A DNA stretch of 64,000 nucleotides from SSC4 sp964443225 (GTDB lineage: Bacteria; Chloroflexota; Anaerolineae; SSC4; Amarolineaceae). The DNA is taken from positions 73,327 through 137,326 of the forward strand of contig CAYUCC010000002.1 of NCBI GenBank assembly GCA_964443225.1. The letters are read 5' to 3'. The notes under the pieces were generated by a model. The model had not been told where the DNA came from and made no database searches. It was given only the letters and a program-made list of their open reading frames with translations. Both the position numbers and the translations under genes were made by a program. Shown in pieces: positions 50,900 to 59,403 of this stretch. How positions within the stretch are numbered: position 1 is the first letter of the stretch; each line of letters begins with the position of its first letter.

Positions 50900-51189
50900 T
50901 ACACGTCGGCTACTGCGCGCAGAAAGTCTGCGCCGGTCTCGTGAATTTCCAGGCCTTCATCGGGTTGCTGCCGTTTGTATTGCTGGTTCGCTTCGACTGC
51001 AGCCCATAGCACTGCCTCTTCTTCGGCATCAGCGCGAGCCGCACTGATTTTGTAGTCGAGGAATTCGATGTAACGGAGCACCTCTGGCAAACAGTCAGGC
51101 GGCAGCTTGCGCAGCGCTGCCACAACCGTTCGTTCATTGGTCTTGGCTGATCGTCTATTCTTCTTGTCTGCACTGGCGGAAAGTGTCAT
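50899..51189 (-). CDS. Antitoxin-like partner of the RelE/ParE protein
   Basis: A 96-residue protein. Start is the ATG 7 bp behind GAGG; the longer frame lacks a site. A basic N-terminus (ASADKKNRRSAKTNERTVV) is followed by LRKLPPDCLPEVLRYIEFLDYKI, the DUF2281/antitoxin-like helix pattern, and an acidic tail likely to wrap the toxin. Gene order antitoxin-toxin with TAATG coupling is typical. Neutralisation and autorepression are inferred from the family. Confidence 0.8.
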   Translation of the reverse strand: MTLSASADKKNRRSAKTNERTVVAALRKLPPDCLPEVLRYIEFLDYKISAARADAEEEAVLWAAVEANQQYKRQQPDEGLEIHETGADFLRAVADV

Positions 51190-51271
51190 CGTGTCACCTC
51201 GTCTCGTCGCCCGTTGACGAACACTGTCACGACTGGTCCTCACGAGTGTTTTTATGATCCGTACGCACCTA

Positions 51272-53203
51272 TTATACAATTCTGGCAGGTTTGGGCAACT
51301 CGCGCAGCTCCGCCTTCATCTGCTGCCAGGCCTGACGGGCCTCTTCGACCGAGCCTTCATCCTCGATCGTGGTGATGTCGCCGGGGTCACGGTCGAGGAT
51401 GACAGCCTTCAGGACGCGGCGCATGATCTTGCCGCTGCGTGTTTTGGGCAGCATGCTGACGAAGTTGATCTCGCCAATTACCGCCACCGGCCCCAGCTCG
51501 TGGCGCACGGTTTGCAGCAGCGCCTGGCGCAGCTCGGATGAGGGCTGCTGGCCATGTTTGAGCAGCACAAAGGCCGAGATGATCTCGCCCCGAATCTCGT
51601 CGGGCCGTCCCACCACGCCCGATTCGGCCACGGCCGGGTGTTTGAGGAACGCGGTCTCGACCTCGATCGTGCCGATGCGGTGGCCCGCGATTTTGATAAT
51701 CTCGTCGGCGCGGCCGGCGAACCAGACGTAACCGTCTGCATCGATGTGCGCCGAATCACCGGTGTAGTACACGTTGGGGATCTTCTGCCAGTAGTCGCGT
51801 GCGTAGCGTTCCGGCTCACCCCACAGCGCCGGCGTCAGACCGGGGAACGGCCGCTTGAGCACCATGATCCCCTTTTCACCGGGCGCGCAGGGCTGCCCAT
51901 CCAGGTTCATCACCGCCGCTTCGATGCCGGGCAGGGCGATGGTGGCCGAACCCGGTTTGGTCGGCAGCATGCCAAGGCCGTACGGGTTGCCGAACACCGG
52001 TCCACCCGTTTCGGTCTGCCACATGTGGTCGATGACCGGGATGCGGTTCTCCAGGATCGTATTTTGCAGCCAATCCCAGGCTGGCGCATTGAGTACCTCC
52101 CCGGCGCAGAAAACCCGCTCCAGCCGCGCATGGTCGACCTGACCGAGCGGCTCGTCGCCGTAACGCATCAACAAACGCACGGCGGTCGGTGAGGTGAATA
52201 CCCCGCTCACGCCAAACTCCTCGATGGCCACTCGCCAGTTTGCCGCCGCGTGCGGATGATCGAGCGCCCCTTCGAAGGCCAGCGTCGTGCAGCCGACGAT
52301 CAGCGGGGCGTAGACGATGTAGCTGTGACCGACGATCCAGCCGATGTCGGAGGTCGACCACCAGACGTCGGTCGGCTTCAGACCAAAGCACCAGCGCGCC
52401 ATAGCGACGATGTGCACCTGGTAACCGCCGTGGGTGTGGATGGCCAGCTTGGGTTTTGCCGTCGTGCCTGATGTTGCCAGGATGAAGGCCGGTTCGTTGG
52501 CTTCCATGGGCACGACGTCACTGCTCTGCCCGGCGCCGCGGCCGAGGAACTCGTCCCAGGTCAGATCGCGCCGCCGCTGCATAGGAATTTCTTCCTCTGT
52601 GCGGCGCAGAACGATCAGGTGTTCCACACTGTCGCCGGCGGATTGCAGCGCCTCATTGACGATTCCCAACAGCGGCACGTCCTTGCCCTTGCGGTAGGTG
52701 ACGTCGGCGGTGAAGACCAGGCGCGAGCCGCTGGCCTCGATGCGGTCGGCCAGCGCTTTTTCGCCAAAGCCGGCAAACACCACCGAATGAATGGCACCGA
52801 TGCGCACCGTCGCCAGCATCAGAATGATCGCTTCGGGGCAGGTGGGCATGTAGATCGTGATGCGGTCGCCTTTGTGGATGCCCATGCCACGCAGCGCGGC
52901 CGCCACGCGTTTGACTTCGTACAGCAGGCGGGCGTAGGTGAAGAGGTGCTGCGTGCCGCGCTCGTTCATATAGACGAGCGCAGTGTGCCCACCCCAGCCG
53001 CGCTGGACGTGATGGTCGAGCGCGTTGTAGGCCAGGTTGGTCTGCCCGCCAATGAACCAGCGAAACGTGGGATAATCCCACTCGAAGACGCGGTCCCAGG
53101 TGCGGGACCAGGGAACGTCGTTGGCCGCGCGCGCCCAGAATGCCTCGGGGTCTTCCTGCGCTTCGGCCAGCCAGCGGTTGATGATGGGGTTGATCAGGTT
53201 CAT
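51272..53203 (-). CDS. acs: Acetyl-CoA synthetase (acyl-CoA ligase)
   Basis: A 643-residue AMP-forming ligase, the normal length for Acs, which turns acetate, ATP and CoA into acetyl-CoA via acetyl-AMP. The N-terminal ACAS segment (RTWDRVFEWDYPTFRWFIGGQTNLAYNALD) precedes the ATP loop TSGTTAKPKLAIH (the usual GKPKG is AKPKL). Later blocks are YTGDSAHIDADGYVWFAGRADEIIKIAGHRIG and the acetylation-site lysine in TRSGKIMRR. Propionate or another short acid is possible. It is preceded by the REP-like double-hairpin array. The altered loop is a mild oddity but lies in a tolerant position. Confidence 0.93.
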   Translation of the reverse strand: MNLINPIINRWLAEAQEDPEAFWARAANDVPWSRTWDRVFEWDYPTFRWFIGGQTNLAYNALDHHVQRGWGGHTALVYMNERGTQHLFTYARLLYEVKRVAAALRGMGIHKGDRITIYMPTCPEAIILMLATVRIGAIHSVVFAGFGEKALADRIEASGSRLVFTADVTYRKGKDVPLLGIVNEALQSAGDSVEHLIVLRRTEEEIPMQRRRDLTWDEFLGRGAGQSSDVVPMEANEPAFILATSGTTAKPKLAIHTHGGYQVHIVAMARWCFGLKPTDVWWSTSDIGWIVGHSYIVYAPLIVGCTTLAFEGALDHPHAAANWRVAIEEFGVSGVFTSPTAVRLLMRYGDEPLGQVDHARLERVFCAGEVLNAPAWDWLQNTILENRIPVIDHMWQTETGGPVFGNPYGLGMLPTKPGSATIALPGIEAAVMNLDGQPCAPGEKGIMVLKRPFPGLTPALWGEPERYARDYWQKIPNVYYTGDSAHIDADGYVWFAGRADEIIKIAGHRIGTIEVETAFLKHPAVAESGVVGRPDEIRGEIISAFVLLKHGQQPSSELRQALLQTVRHELGPVAVIGEINFVSMLPKTRSGKIMRRVLKAVILDRDPGDITTIEDEGSVEEARQAWQQMKAELRELPKPARIV

Positions 53204-53210
53204 GTGTGCC

Positions 53211-53382
53211 TCCTCGTCGCCTGGCGCTCAAGCCTGGCGCTCAAGCCTGGCGCTCAAGCGCCAGGCTTAAAGCTGAAGTCCGCTCAAGCGGACTGGGGGA
53301 GTGGCGCTTGGGCATGGACTCAAGCCTGGCGCTCAAGCGCCAGGCTCACAGCTGAAGTCCGCTCAAGCGGACTGGGTTGCAT
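53211..53382. repeat. REP-like double-hairpin array
   Basis: Two units, each with the hairpins AGCCTGGCGCT-CA-AGCGCCAGG and AGTCCGCT-CA-AGCGGACT, plus extra GCCTGGCGCTCAA half-units. They fill the gap between the acs start and the beta-helix stop. The same pair of hairpins, with TTTA/TTGA loops, is inside the 139-bp repeats at 42604-43215. Confidence 0.88.
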
Positions 53383-53383
53383 C

Positions 53384-56062
53384 CTACTGGGCAATCCCCA
53401 GTATCTCCACCTGGTCGATGTACCCGTAATCGCCGCTGCCGGCGTCCCACTGCCCGAATGCGATCTTGAAGTCGCTGCGGTTGTTGGCGGCGCCGGGAAG
53501 TCTGAACGCCAGTGAATGCAGCTGGCCGTTCTCTTCGGGATCACCGTTTTTGATCGTCTGGACCCGCTGCCAGGCACTGCCATCCCACCAGTAGGCCATC
53601 AGGCTCTCGCTCGCTTCGTACGAGCCGGAACCGAGGTGGACGCGGAATTCGATGGCCTGGAAACCCACGGTGGAGATGGTGCGCTGCATCCAGCAGTTGT
53701 TGCCGGCCATGCGGATGCTGTGGGTGCCAAGCCTGGGGCTGCCGGTGTACCAGGTGGTGCTGCCCTCCTTGTACCACCCGCTGAAGCTGGCCTCGAAGTC
53801 ATCCAGGAAGATGGACTGCAGGGCGCCGCCAGGTGTGGGCGTGTTCGTTGGCACTGCGGTCGCCGTGGGGGTTGCGGTGGGCGTATTCGTTGGGGCCGCG
53901 GTTGGCGTGTTCGTGGGGGGAACGACGGGCGTGTGGGTTGTCGTCGGCGTCGACGTGTTCGTGGGAGGAACAACCGGCGTGGGTGTCTGCGTGGGCACCG
54001 CAGTCGGTGTACTCGTCGGCAGTGGACCCAGCGGGTAACCGGTGACCACCACGTCGTCGACGTAGCCGTAATCACCGCTGCCGCTGCCGTTCAGCTTGAA
54101 GCGCAGGGTCAGGGCCGCGGTGTCGTCGGCGGCCTGCGGCAGCTCGAACTCGAGGGGGTTGAGCTGGTTATTCTCTTCGGGGTCGCCGTTGTTGATCTGT
54201 TTCAACACCACCCAGCTGCTGCCGTCGAACCACAGCGCCTGCAGGTTCTCGTTGCCGTTGTCCAGGCTGTTGGCGCCCAGGCTGAAGGCCACCGAGATGA
54301 AGCGGTAGCCCGTGGTGGCGATCGTCTTTTCGATGCTGCCGGTGGTGCGCAGGCGCACACTGTGCGTGCCGGTTTTGGGCGTACCGGTGAACCAGGTAAC
54401 GTCCCCGGTCATCGTCCAGGCGAGGGCCGGCTCGAAGCCGTCGCTGAAGATCGTCACCGGCGCATCAGCCGGCCGCACGGTGATGTAGTCGCTCCTGACT
54501 TCCGTGTCCTGTCCCAGGTCATTGCTGGCGGTCAGGCTGACGGTGTAATAGCCGGGTGCGCTGTAGCTGTGACTGGGTTGCTGCTGGCTGGAGGTGGTGC
54601 CGTCGCCGAAGTCCCAGGCCCAGGCCGTCGGCGCACCACCCGACAGGTCGGTGAACGTCACGCCGAGCGGCGCACTGCCGGATGTCGGGCTGGCGGTGAA
54701 GTTGGCGTAGGGCGGCTGCGGGCCGGATTGGAACTCGTAGGCGCCGATGTCCCACAGGCCGTTACCCGGTCTGGCCGCACCGTCGACATCGTGGTCGGGC
54801 GCGCCGGTGGATGCACCCTGGTCGATGGCTGGTGAGTCGGCCAGAAGGTGGAAGTTGGCGGTCGCGGCGTCGACGAAGTGTGGCGCGGCTTCGACGTAGT
54901 CGGTACCTTTGAGCTCGCCCGCCAGGTTGCGGAAACCATCGATCAGGTTGTGGTCGACGGTGAGGGCGCTGGCCGGCACATTTTCAGCCAGAATGGTGAA
55001 AAAGCTGTTCTGGCTGACGATGTTGTTACGAATCGTAACCCCCTGCACGGTCGGTTCGAGGACGTCGATGCCACCGCCCCAGGCGGCGTCGCCGTTGTCG
55101 TAGGTCGTGTTGTTGACGATGGTGATGTCATGCATGGGGTGGGGGTAACCGCTGTCCCAGTCTGCAATCACGATGCCAGTGCGTACGTTCTGGTAAAGGA
55201 TGTTGTTGACAACCTGTATGTTATACAATTCGCCACCGCGCTCCGAAGCCAAGGCAATGCCGTAGCGAAAGCAGTTGTGAGCGCGATTGCCGTCCAGGGT
55301 GACGTTGTAGGTGGGTGAATCCCAGGCGTCCACGTACAGGCACAGGCGGTTCATATCGTGCACATAGTTGCCTTTGATGAGGATATCGTGCGAGCCATCT
55401 TTGACGTCGATGCCCTCGCCGCCGTTGCTGCCGGGACCACCGTGATGAACGTGGTTGTTGAGCACCTGCACGGACGCACTCTGCGTCACCGTCAGCGCTT
55501 CTTGCTCGCCGTCGTTGTTGGCCAGCTCGATCTCGTTGCCCTGGATCACCGTGTTGGTGCTGGTCCAGGACGCAATGCCGGAATGCAGGGTGTTGTAGGT
55601 GCGGTTGTTCTCAACGATGCAGTTGTCGGCGTGATAACAGATGATACCGAAACCATCGGTGACATGCTGCACGCGAAACCCGCTGATACGCACGTGACTG
55701 GCGTAGTTGATCCGGAAACCGGCGTCGAAATAGTTCGACAGGGTGAGGCCGTTGGCATCGATGATCGGGGTTTCGCCGGGGTAGGCCGCGAAAGTAACGA
55801 AGGCCCCGGCGGTGCCGGAACGGGTGATGGTCACCGCTTCCTGGTAGGTGCCGCCGCGCACGTAGACGGTGTCACCGGCATTGATCACATCCGCCGCGTG
55901 TTGGATTGTCCGCCAGGGCAGTGCCTCACTGCCGGGGTTGCTGTCGGAACCGGCGGTGGAAACGTAGTACACCGTGCCGGCCTGCGCGGGCAGCGAGGCG
56001 CCCGGCGCCAGGCAAAACGCCCCGATCAGCAGACACAAAACAAAGCCACGTAAAACGTTCAT
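53384..56062 (-). CDS. Secreted right-handed beta-helix protein with PKD and two repeated C-terminal domains
   Basis: An 892-residue exported protein. Signal peptide at about 1-28. A DUF1565-type start (YYVSTAGSDSNPGSEALPWRTIQHA) leads into parallel beta-helix coils (about 35-440; NNRTYNTLHSGI, GNYVHDMNRLCLYVDAW), as in polysaccharide lyases and NosD-like proteins. A PKD domain follows (about 455-540, WAWDFGDGTTS). Two copies of a beta-sandwich domain (about 548-690 and 755-890; DFEA/DGFEP, TWYTGSP/TWFTGTP, NGDPEENxQL, GSGDYGYxDxV) are joined by a Pro/Thr linker. The repeats probably bind carbohydrate. It may cleave or bind acidic polysaccharide; no lyase residues could be pinned. Confidence 0.87.
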   Translation of the reverse strand: MNVLRGFVLCLLIGAFCLAPGASLPAQAGTVYYVSTAGSDSNPGSEALPWRTIQHAADVINAGDTVYVRGGTYQEAVTITRSGTAGAFVTFAAYPGETPIIDANGLTLSNYFDAGFRINYASHVRISGFRVQHVTDGFGIICYHADNCIVENNRTYNTLHSGIASWTSTNTVIQGNEIELANNDGEQEALTVTQSASVQVLNNHVHHGGPGSNGGEGIDVKDGSHDILIKGNYVHDMNRLCLYVDAWDSPTYNVTLDGNRAHNCFRYGIALASERGGELYNIQVVNNILYQNVRTGIVIADWDSGYPHPMHDITIVNNTTYDNGDAAWGGGIDVLEPTVQGVTIRNNIVSQNSFFTILAENVPASALTVDHNLIDGFRNLAGELKGTDYVEAAPHFVDAATANFHLLADSPAIDQGASTGAPDHDVDGAARPGNGLWDIGAYEFQSGPQPPYANFTASPTSGSAPLGVTFTDLSGGAPTAWAWDFGDGTTSSQQQPSHSYSAPGYYTVSLTASNDLGQDTEVRSDYITVRPADAPVTIFSDGFEPALAWTMTGDVTWFTGTPKTGTHSVRLRTTGSIEKTIATTGYRFISVAFSLGANSLDNGNENLQALWFDGSSWVVLKQINNGDPEENNQLNPLEFELPQAADDTAALTLRFKLNGSGSGDYGYVDDVVVTGYPLGPLPTSTPTAVPTQTPTPVVPPTNTSTPTTTHTPVVPPTNTPTAAPTNTPTATPTATAVPTNTPTPGGALQSIFLDDFEASFSGWYKEGSTTWYTGSPRLGTHSIRMAGNNCWMQRTISTVGFQAIEFRVHLGSGSYEASESLMAYWWDGSAWQRVQTIKNGDPEENGQLHSLAFRLPGAANNRSDFKIAFGQWDAGSGDYGYIDQVEILGIAQ

Positions 56063-56089
56063 GCATCAAGTCTCCGTCGAAGTATGGGT

Positions 56090-56173
56090 AGTGCTCTGTT
56101 AGGTTGGAATGTCTACCGATCCTGCCGCTGTATGAGCGCAGATTCGTGACAAAAGCCAACCTAACAGAGCACT
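56090..56173. mobile_element. 84-bp palindromic element with perfect 18-bp terminal repeats
   Basis: Arms AGTGCTCTGTTAGGTTGG and CCAACCTAACAGAGCACT are perfectly inverted around a 48-bp centre. It lies 27 bp upstream of the beta-helix start codon. No second copy is seen in the window. Non-coding. Confidence 0.65.
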
Positions 56174-56295
56174 GGGATGCTGGGGAAGGGAGATCGATCA
56201 CACGCATTATAAACGCCAGCCGGCACACTTGTCAACGCTTTGACATGCGTGCCGATGTCGCGTACAATGCAGCGGAGGCCATCGCCGCCCATCTA

Positions 56296-56375
56296 AGGGC
56301 TTGTAAAAGAATAACTTCCAGCAGAATGGCCGGAATTCGCCGCAGAGCACGGTAAGTTATTCTTTTATAAGCCCT
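56296..56375. mobile_element. MITE-like palindromic element, copy 2
   Basis: Same 80-bp length and terminal repeats as 16807-16886, in inverted orientation, with one mismatch between its 22-bp arms. It ends 16 bp before the rarD start codon. The 329-bp gap holds only these two elements. Confidence 0.75.
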
Positions 56376-56391
56376 CACCAACAGGTTACGC

Positions 56392-57285
56392 ATGAAAAAA
56401 GGCACCCTGATCGCCGCCGGCGCGTACGTCATGTGGGGCGTACTGCCGATCTACTGGCACGCGCTGAGCGGCGTGACGCCCGTCGAAATCCTGATGCACC
56501 GCATCGTATGGTCGCTTCTGTTCTGTGCCATCCTGGTGACGGCGATGAAAGACTGGGGTTGGCTGCGCGCCGGCTTCCGGAAGCCGGTGGTCTTCCGGCG
56601 GTTTGTCGTCACCGCCGTGCTGCTGGCGTGCAACTGGCTGATCTACATCTGGGCCAACAACAACGGCCACATCGTTGAAGCCAGCCTCGGCTATTTCATC
56701 ACCCCGCTGGTCAATGTCGTGCTGGGTTTGCTGATCCTGCACGAGCATCTGCGCCCCGGGCAGTGGCTGGCGCTGGCGGTGGCCACGGCTGGCGTGTCGT
56801 ACCTGGTGTTCAACGCCAGTGGTTGGATCTGGATCTCGTTTACTTTGGCGCTCAGTTTTGGCTTTTACGGTTTGCTGCGCAAGACCGCCACGTGGGGTTC
56901 GCTGCAGGGGCTCACGGTCGAAATGGGCATTCTTTTCGTGCCGGCGTTGGCTTACCTGGTTCTGGCTGCCAGCCGCGGCACCATGGCTTTTGGCACTCAG
57001 AATACCCAGACGACGCTGATGCTGGCCTTTTCGGGAGTTATTACGGCGATCCCGCTGCTGCTTTTTGCATCGGGCGCACGCCAGGTGCCGTTGACCACGC
57101 TGGGAGTTTTGCAGTACATTGCCCCCACCATGCAGTTCATGATTGGCGTATTCCTTTATCATGAACCCTTTACCCGCACCAGCCTGATCGGCTTTGGCAT
57201 CGTCTGGGTGGCGCTGGCCATCTACTGGGCCGAAGGTTATCGCAGTTACCGCCGCCAGCGCCAGGTCGCCCTCGTCGTAAGTTAG
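56392..57285 (+). CDS. rarD: EamA-family transporter, RarD type
   Basis: A 297-residue membrane protein with ten predicted segments made of two EamA halves. RarD-type marks are YVMWGVLPIYWHALSGVTPVEILMHRIVWSL and ANNNGHIVEASLGYFITPLVNVVLGLL. RarD proteins are chloramphenicol-sensitivity-type permeases with poorly known substrates (amino acids or metabolites). A strong ribosome site is not visible; a MITE-like hairpin ends 16 bp before the ATG and may have replaced the native upstream region. Confidence 0.93.
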   Translation: MKKGTLIAAGAYVMWGVLPIYWHALSGVTPVEILMHRIVWSLLFCAILVTAMKDWGWLRAGFRKPVVFRRFVVTAVLLACNWLIYIWANNNGHIVEASLGYFITPLVNVVLGLLILHEHLRPGQWLALAVATAGVSYLVFNASGWIWISFTLALSFGFYGLLRKTATWGSLQGLTVEMGILFVPALAYLVLAASRGTMAFGTQNTQTTLMLAFSGVITAIPLLLFASGARQVPLTTLGVLQYIAPTMQFMIGVFLYHEPFTRTSLIGFGIVWVALAIYWAEGYRSYRRQRQVALVVS

Positions 57286-57565
57286 TGCCGGTCCAGGGAA
57301 CCTGCGCGGTGAAACGGCCCGATCTGCCGCGGGCCTGACACCGAATCGTTGCCCTGCCCCCATACACAGTCCTCCCCATGTAGGTCTTCAGCGTCCGGCA
57401 GCAGCCGGCACGGGCTCACGCCTCACGCCCGGTGGGGTGAGCGTGGACGCGCCGATTCGGGATCGGGCGCACATTCCGTTGACCAGTGACGCCGTTCAGG
57501 TGCGTTGTGGCGCCTGTCCCACCGCCGGCGGCTGCGCTGTGCTCGATCCTAGGAGAAAACAACCG
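57286..57565. other. Intergenic region, little recognisable
   Basis: 280 bp between rarD and the next secreted protein. A short CTCACGCCTCACGCC stretch resembles the array at 45574, and a CGGCCCG/CGGGCC hairpin lies near 57315. No promoter can be chosen with confidence. Confidence 0.4.
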
Positions 57566-59347
57566 ATGAATGTAAAAGTCCTCGCTCTGCTCCTGGTCAT
57601 CATCTTTGTCACGGCTGCCATCCTGCCAACCGCTGCGGCGCCGCTCGCTGGCCCCTGCGTGCCGGGTGCCGCCTACAACCCCACCTGTGACGTCAACCAA
57701 AACGGCACCATCGACGTGGTTGACGTCCAGCTGACGGCCGGCCACTGGAACCAATCCGGTCCATTCACCAGCGGTGGCTGGGAACTGACCGGCAACGCCG
57801 GCACCAACCCGGCCACCCACTTCCTCGGTACCACCGACAACGTGGCCCTGGAGCTGCGCGCCAACAACTGGCGCGTCCTGCGCTTCGAGCCTAACGGCCC
57901 GCAGCCAAACCTGATCGGCGGCAGCAGCGCCAACGTCGTCACCAGCGGTGCTGAGAGCGCGACCATTGCCGGCGGCGGCAGCGATACGCTGCCTAACCGT
58001 GTGACCGACAGCTACGGCACGGTCGGCGGCGGCTATGGCAACATCGCCGGCGACAATGCGGGAACGGTCAACGACCGCACGTTTGCGACCGTTGCGGGCG
58101 GCGGCGGCAACACCGCCAGCGGGTTCCATGCCACCATCGGCGGCGGCTGGTACAACGTGGCCAGCGGCGACACGGCCACGGTGGGCGGCGGGCAGGTCAA
58201 CGAAAGCACCGGCCTCTACGCCACCGTGGGCGGTGGCTACAGCAACCTGGCTGGCAGCCCCTACGGCACAGTCGCCGGCGGCGACGACAACCAGGTGGCC
58301 GGCCAGCGCGGCTTCGTTGGCGGCGGCGAGGGTAACTGGGCGTCGGCTTATGCGGTGGTGGCCGGCGGTCTGAGCAACACCGCCAACCCCTACGGCACGG
58401 TACCCGGCGGCGTGGACAATTTTGCCAGCGGTGACTACAGCTTCGCCGCCGGCCGGCGCGCTAAGGCCTACTACGACGGCGATTTCGTCTGGGCCGACAG
58501 CACCGACGCCGACTTTGGTGCCACCACCACCAACCAGTTCCTGGTGCGGGCCAGCGGCGGCGTCGGCCTGGGCACGAACGCTCCCGACAACCAACTGCAC
58601 GTCGCCGAGAGCCTCAACCTGGCGGCTACGCCCGCCAACCACGTCGCCCAGATCCAGAACACCTCCACCGGCAGCAGCGCTGACGTGCTGGCGCTCAAGA
58701 TCGGCTACGCCAGTAACCCGCTGAGCAGCAACAACTTCATCACGTTTTTCAAGGGCGACAACTCCAGTGTCGGCTCCATCGAAGGTAACGGCAGCGGCGG
58801 CGTGGTGCTGGGCGGGTCTGGCACGGAGGTCGCACTCTGGCTGCCCAAACGCGATCCATCCGAGGTCATGGCGCCTGGCGACCTGATCGGCGTGGTGGAC
58901 GGCCAGGCGACGCGGGATACCGCTGCCGCCGAGCGTGTGCTGGTGGTGGCGGGCAGCGCCATGCTGGCCGGTGCCGACCCTGGCCAGGAACAACGTGGTG
59001 GTTACGTCCTGGCGACCGTGCTGGGCCTGGCGTCGGTGCGTGTCAACGGCCCGCTGCACGCCGGTGACTTCATCGTGCCGTCGGGGCGCAACGATGGGAT
59101 GGGCATCGCCGTGGCGCCCGACGCGCTCACGCTGGATCAGGCGGCGCGTATCGCCGGCCGGGCCTGGACGAGCGACCTGGCCGAAGGGAGCCGGCTGGCC
59201 GCCGCAGCGATTGGCTTCGACGGCGCCGACGACGCCGACGCCGCCGTGCTGCAGCTGCTGGCGCAAAATCAACAGCAGAACGCCCACATCGCCGAACTGG
59301 AGGCCCGGCTGGCCGCCCTGGAGCAGGCGCTGGCGGCGCGGCCGTAA
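57566..59347 (+). CDS. Secreted YadA-head-like repeat protein with dockerin-like N-terminus
   Basis: A 593-residue exported protein with start ATG behind AGGAG. Signal peptide (VLALLLVIIFVTAAILPTAAA), then one dockerin-like calcium motif (CDVNQNGTIDVVDVQLTAGHW). Residues about 140-300 hold at least ten repeats of the type ATVGGGxxNxASG, as in trimeric adhesin heads, each likely to form one coil of a left-handed beta-roll. A later domain (WLPKRDPSEVMAPGDLIGVVDG) resembles the endosialidase/peptidase-G2 chaperone type, and the protein ends in a coiled coil (QQQNAHIAELEARLAALEQALA). A trimeric surface stalk is likely. There is no outer-membrane anchor domain. Confidence 0.83.
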   Translation: MNVKVLALLLVIIFVTAAILPTAAAPLAGPCVPGAAYNPTCDVNQNGTIDVVDVQLTAGHWNQSGPFTSGGWELTGNAGTNPATHFLGTTDNVALELRANNWRVLRFEPNGPQPNLIGGSSANVVTSGAESATIAGGGSDTLPNRVTDSYGTVGGGYGNIAGDNAGTVNDRTFATVAGGGGNTASGFHATIGGGWYNVASGDTATVGGGQVNESTGLYATVGGGYSNLAGSPYGTVAGGDDNQVAGQRGFVGGGEGNWASAYAVVAGGLSNTANPYGTVPGGVDNFASGDYSFAAGRRAKAYYDGDFVWADSTDADFGATTTNQFLVRASGGVGLGTNAPDNQLHVAESLNLAATPANHVAQIQNTSTGSSADVLALKIGYASNPLSSNNFITFFKGDNSSVGSIEGNGSGGVVLGGSGTEVALWLPKRDPSEVMAPGDLIGVVDGQATRDTAAAERVLVVAGSAMLAGADPGQEQRGGYVLATVLGLASVRVNGPLHAGDFIVPSGRNDGMGIAVAPDALTLDQAARIAGRAWTSDLAEGSRLAAAAIGFDGADDADAAVLQLLAQNQQQNAHIAELEARLAALEQALAARP

Positions 59348-59349
59348 AA

Positions 59350-59381
59350 AAAGTTGGCATCTCTACAGAGATGCCAACTTT
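59350..59381. terminator. Hairpin between two secreted-protein genes
   Basis: 15-bp arms (AAAGTTGGCATCTCT and AGAGATGCCAACTTT) begin right after the stop codon, with A-rich and T-rich ends but no long T-run. It may limit read-through or stabilise the upstream mRNA. Confidence 0.6.
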
Positions 59382-59403
59382 GTGGATCAAAAGGAGATCT
59401 ATC

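Noticed and set aside
57416..59287. 623-codon antisense frame opposite the YadA-like gene
   Set aside because: Produced by the Gly-rich repeats read backward; the sense frame has signal peptide, ribosome site and known repeats.
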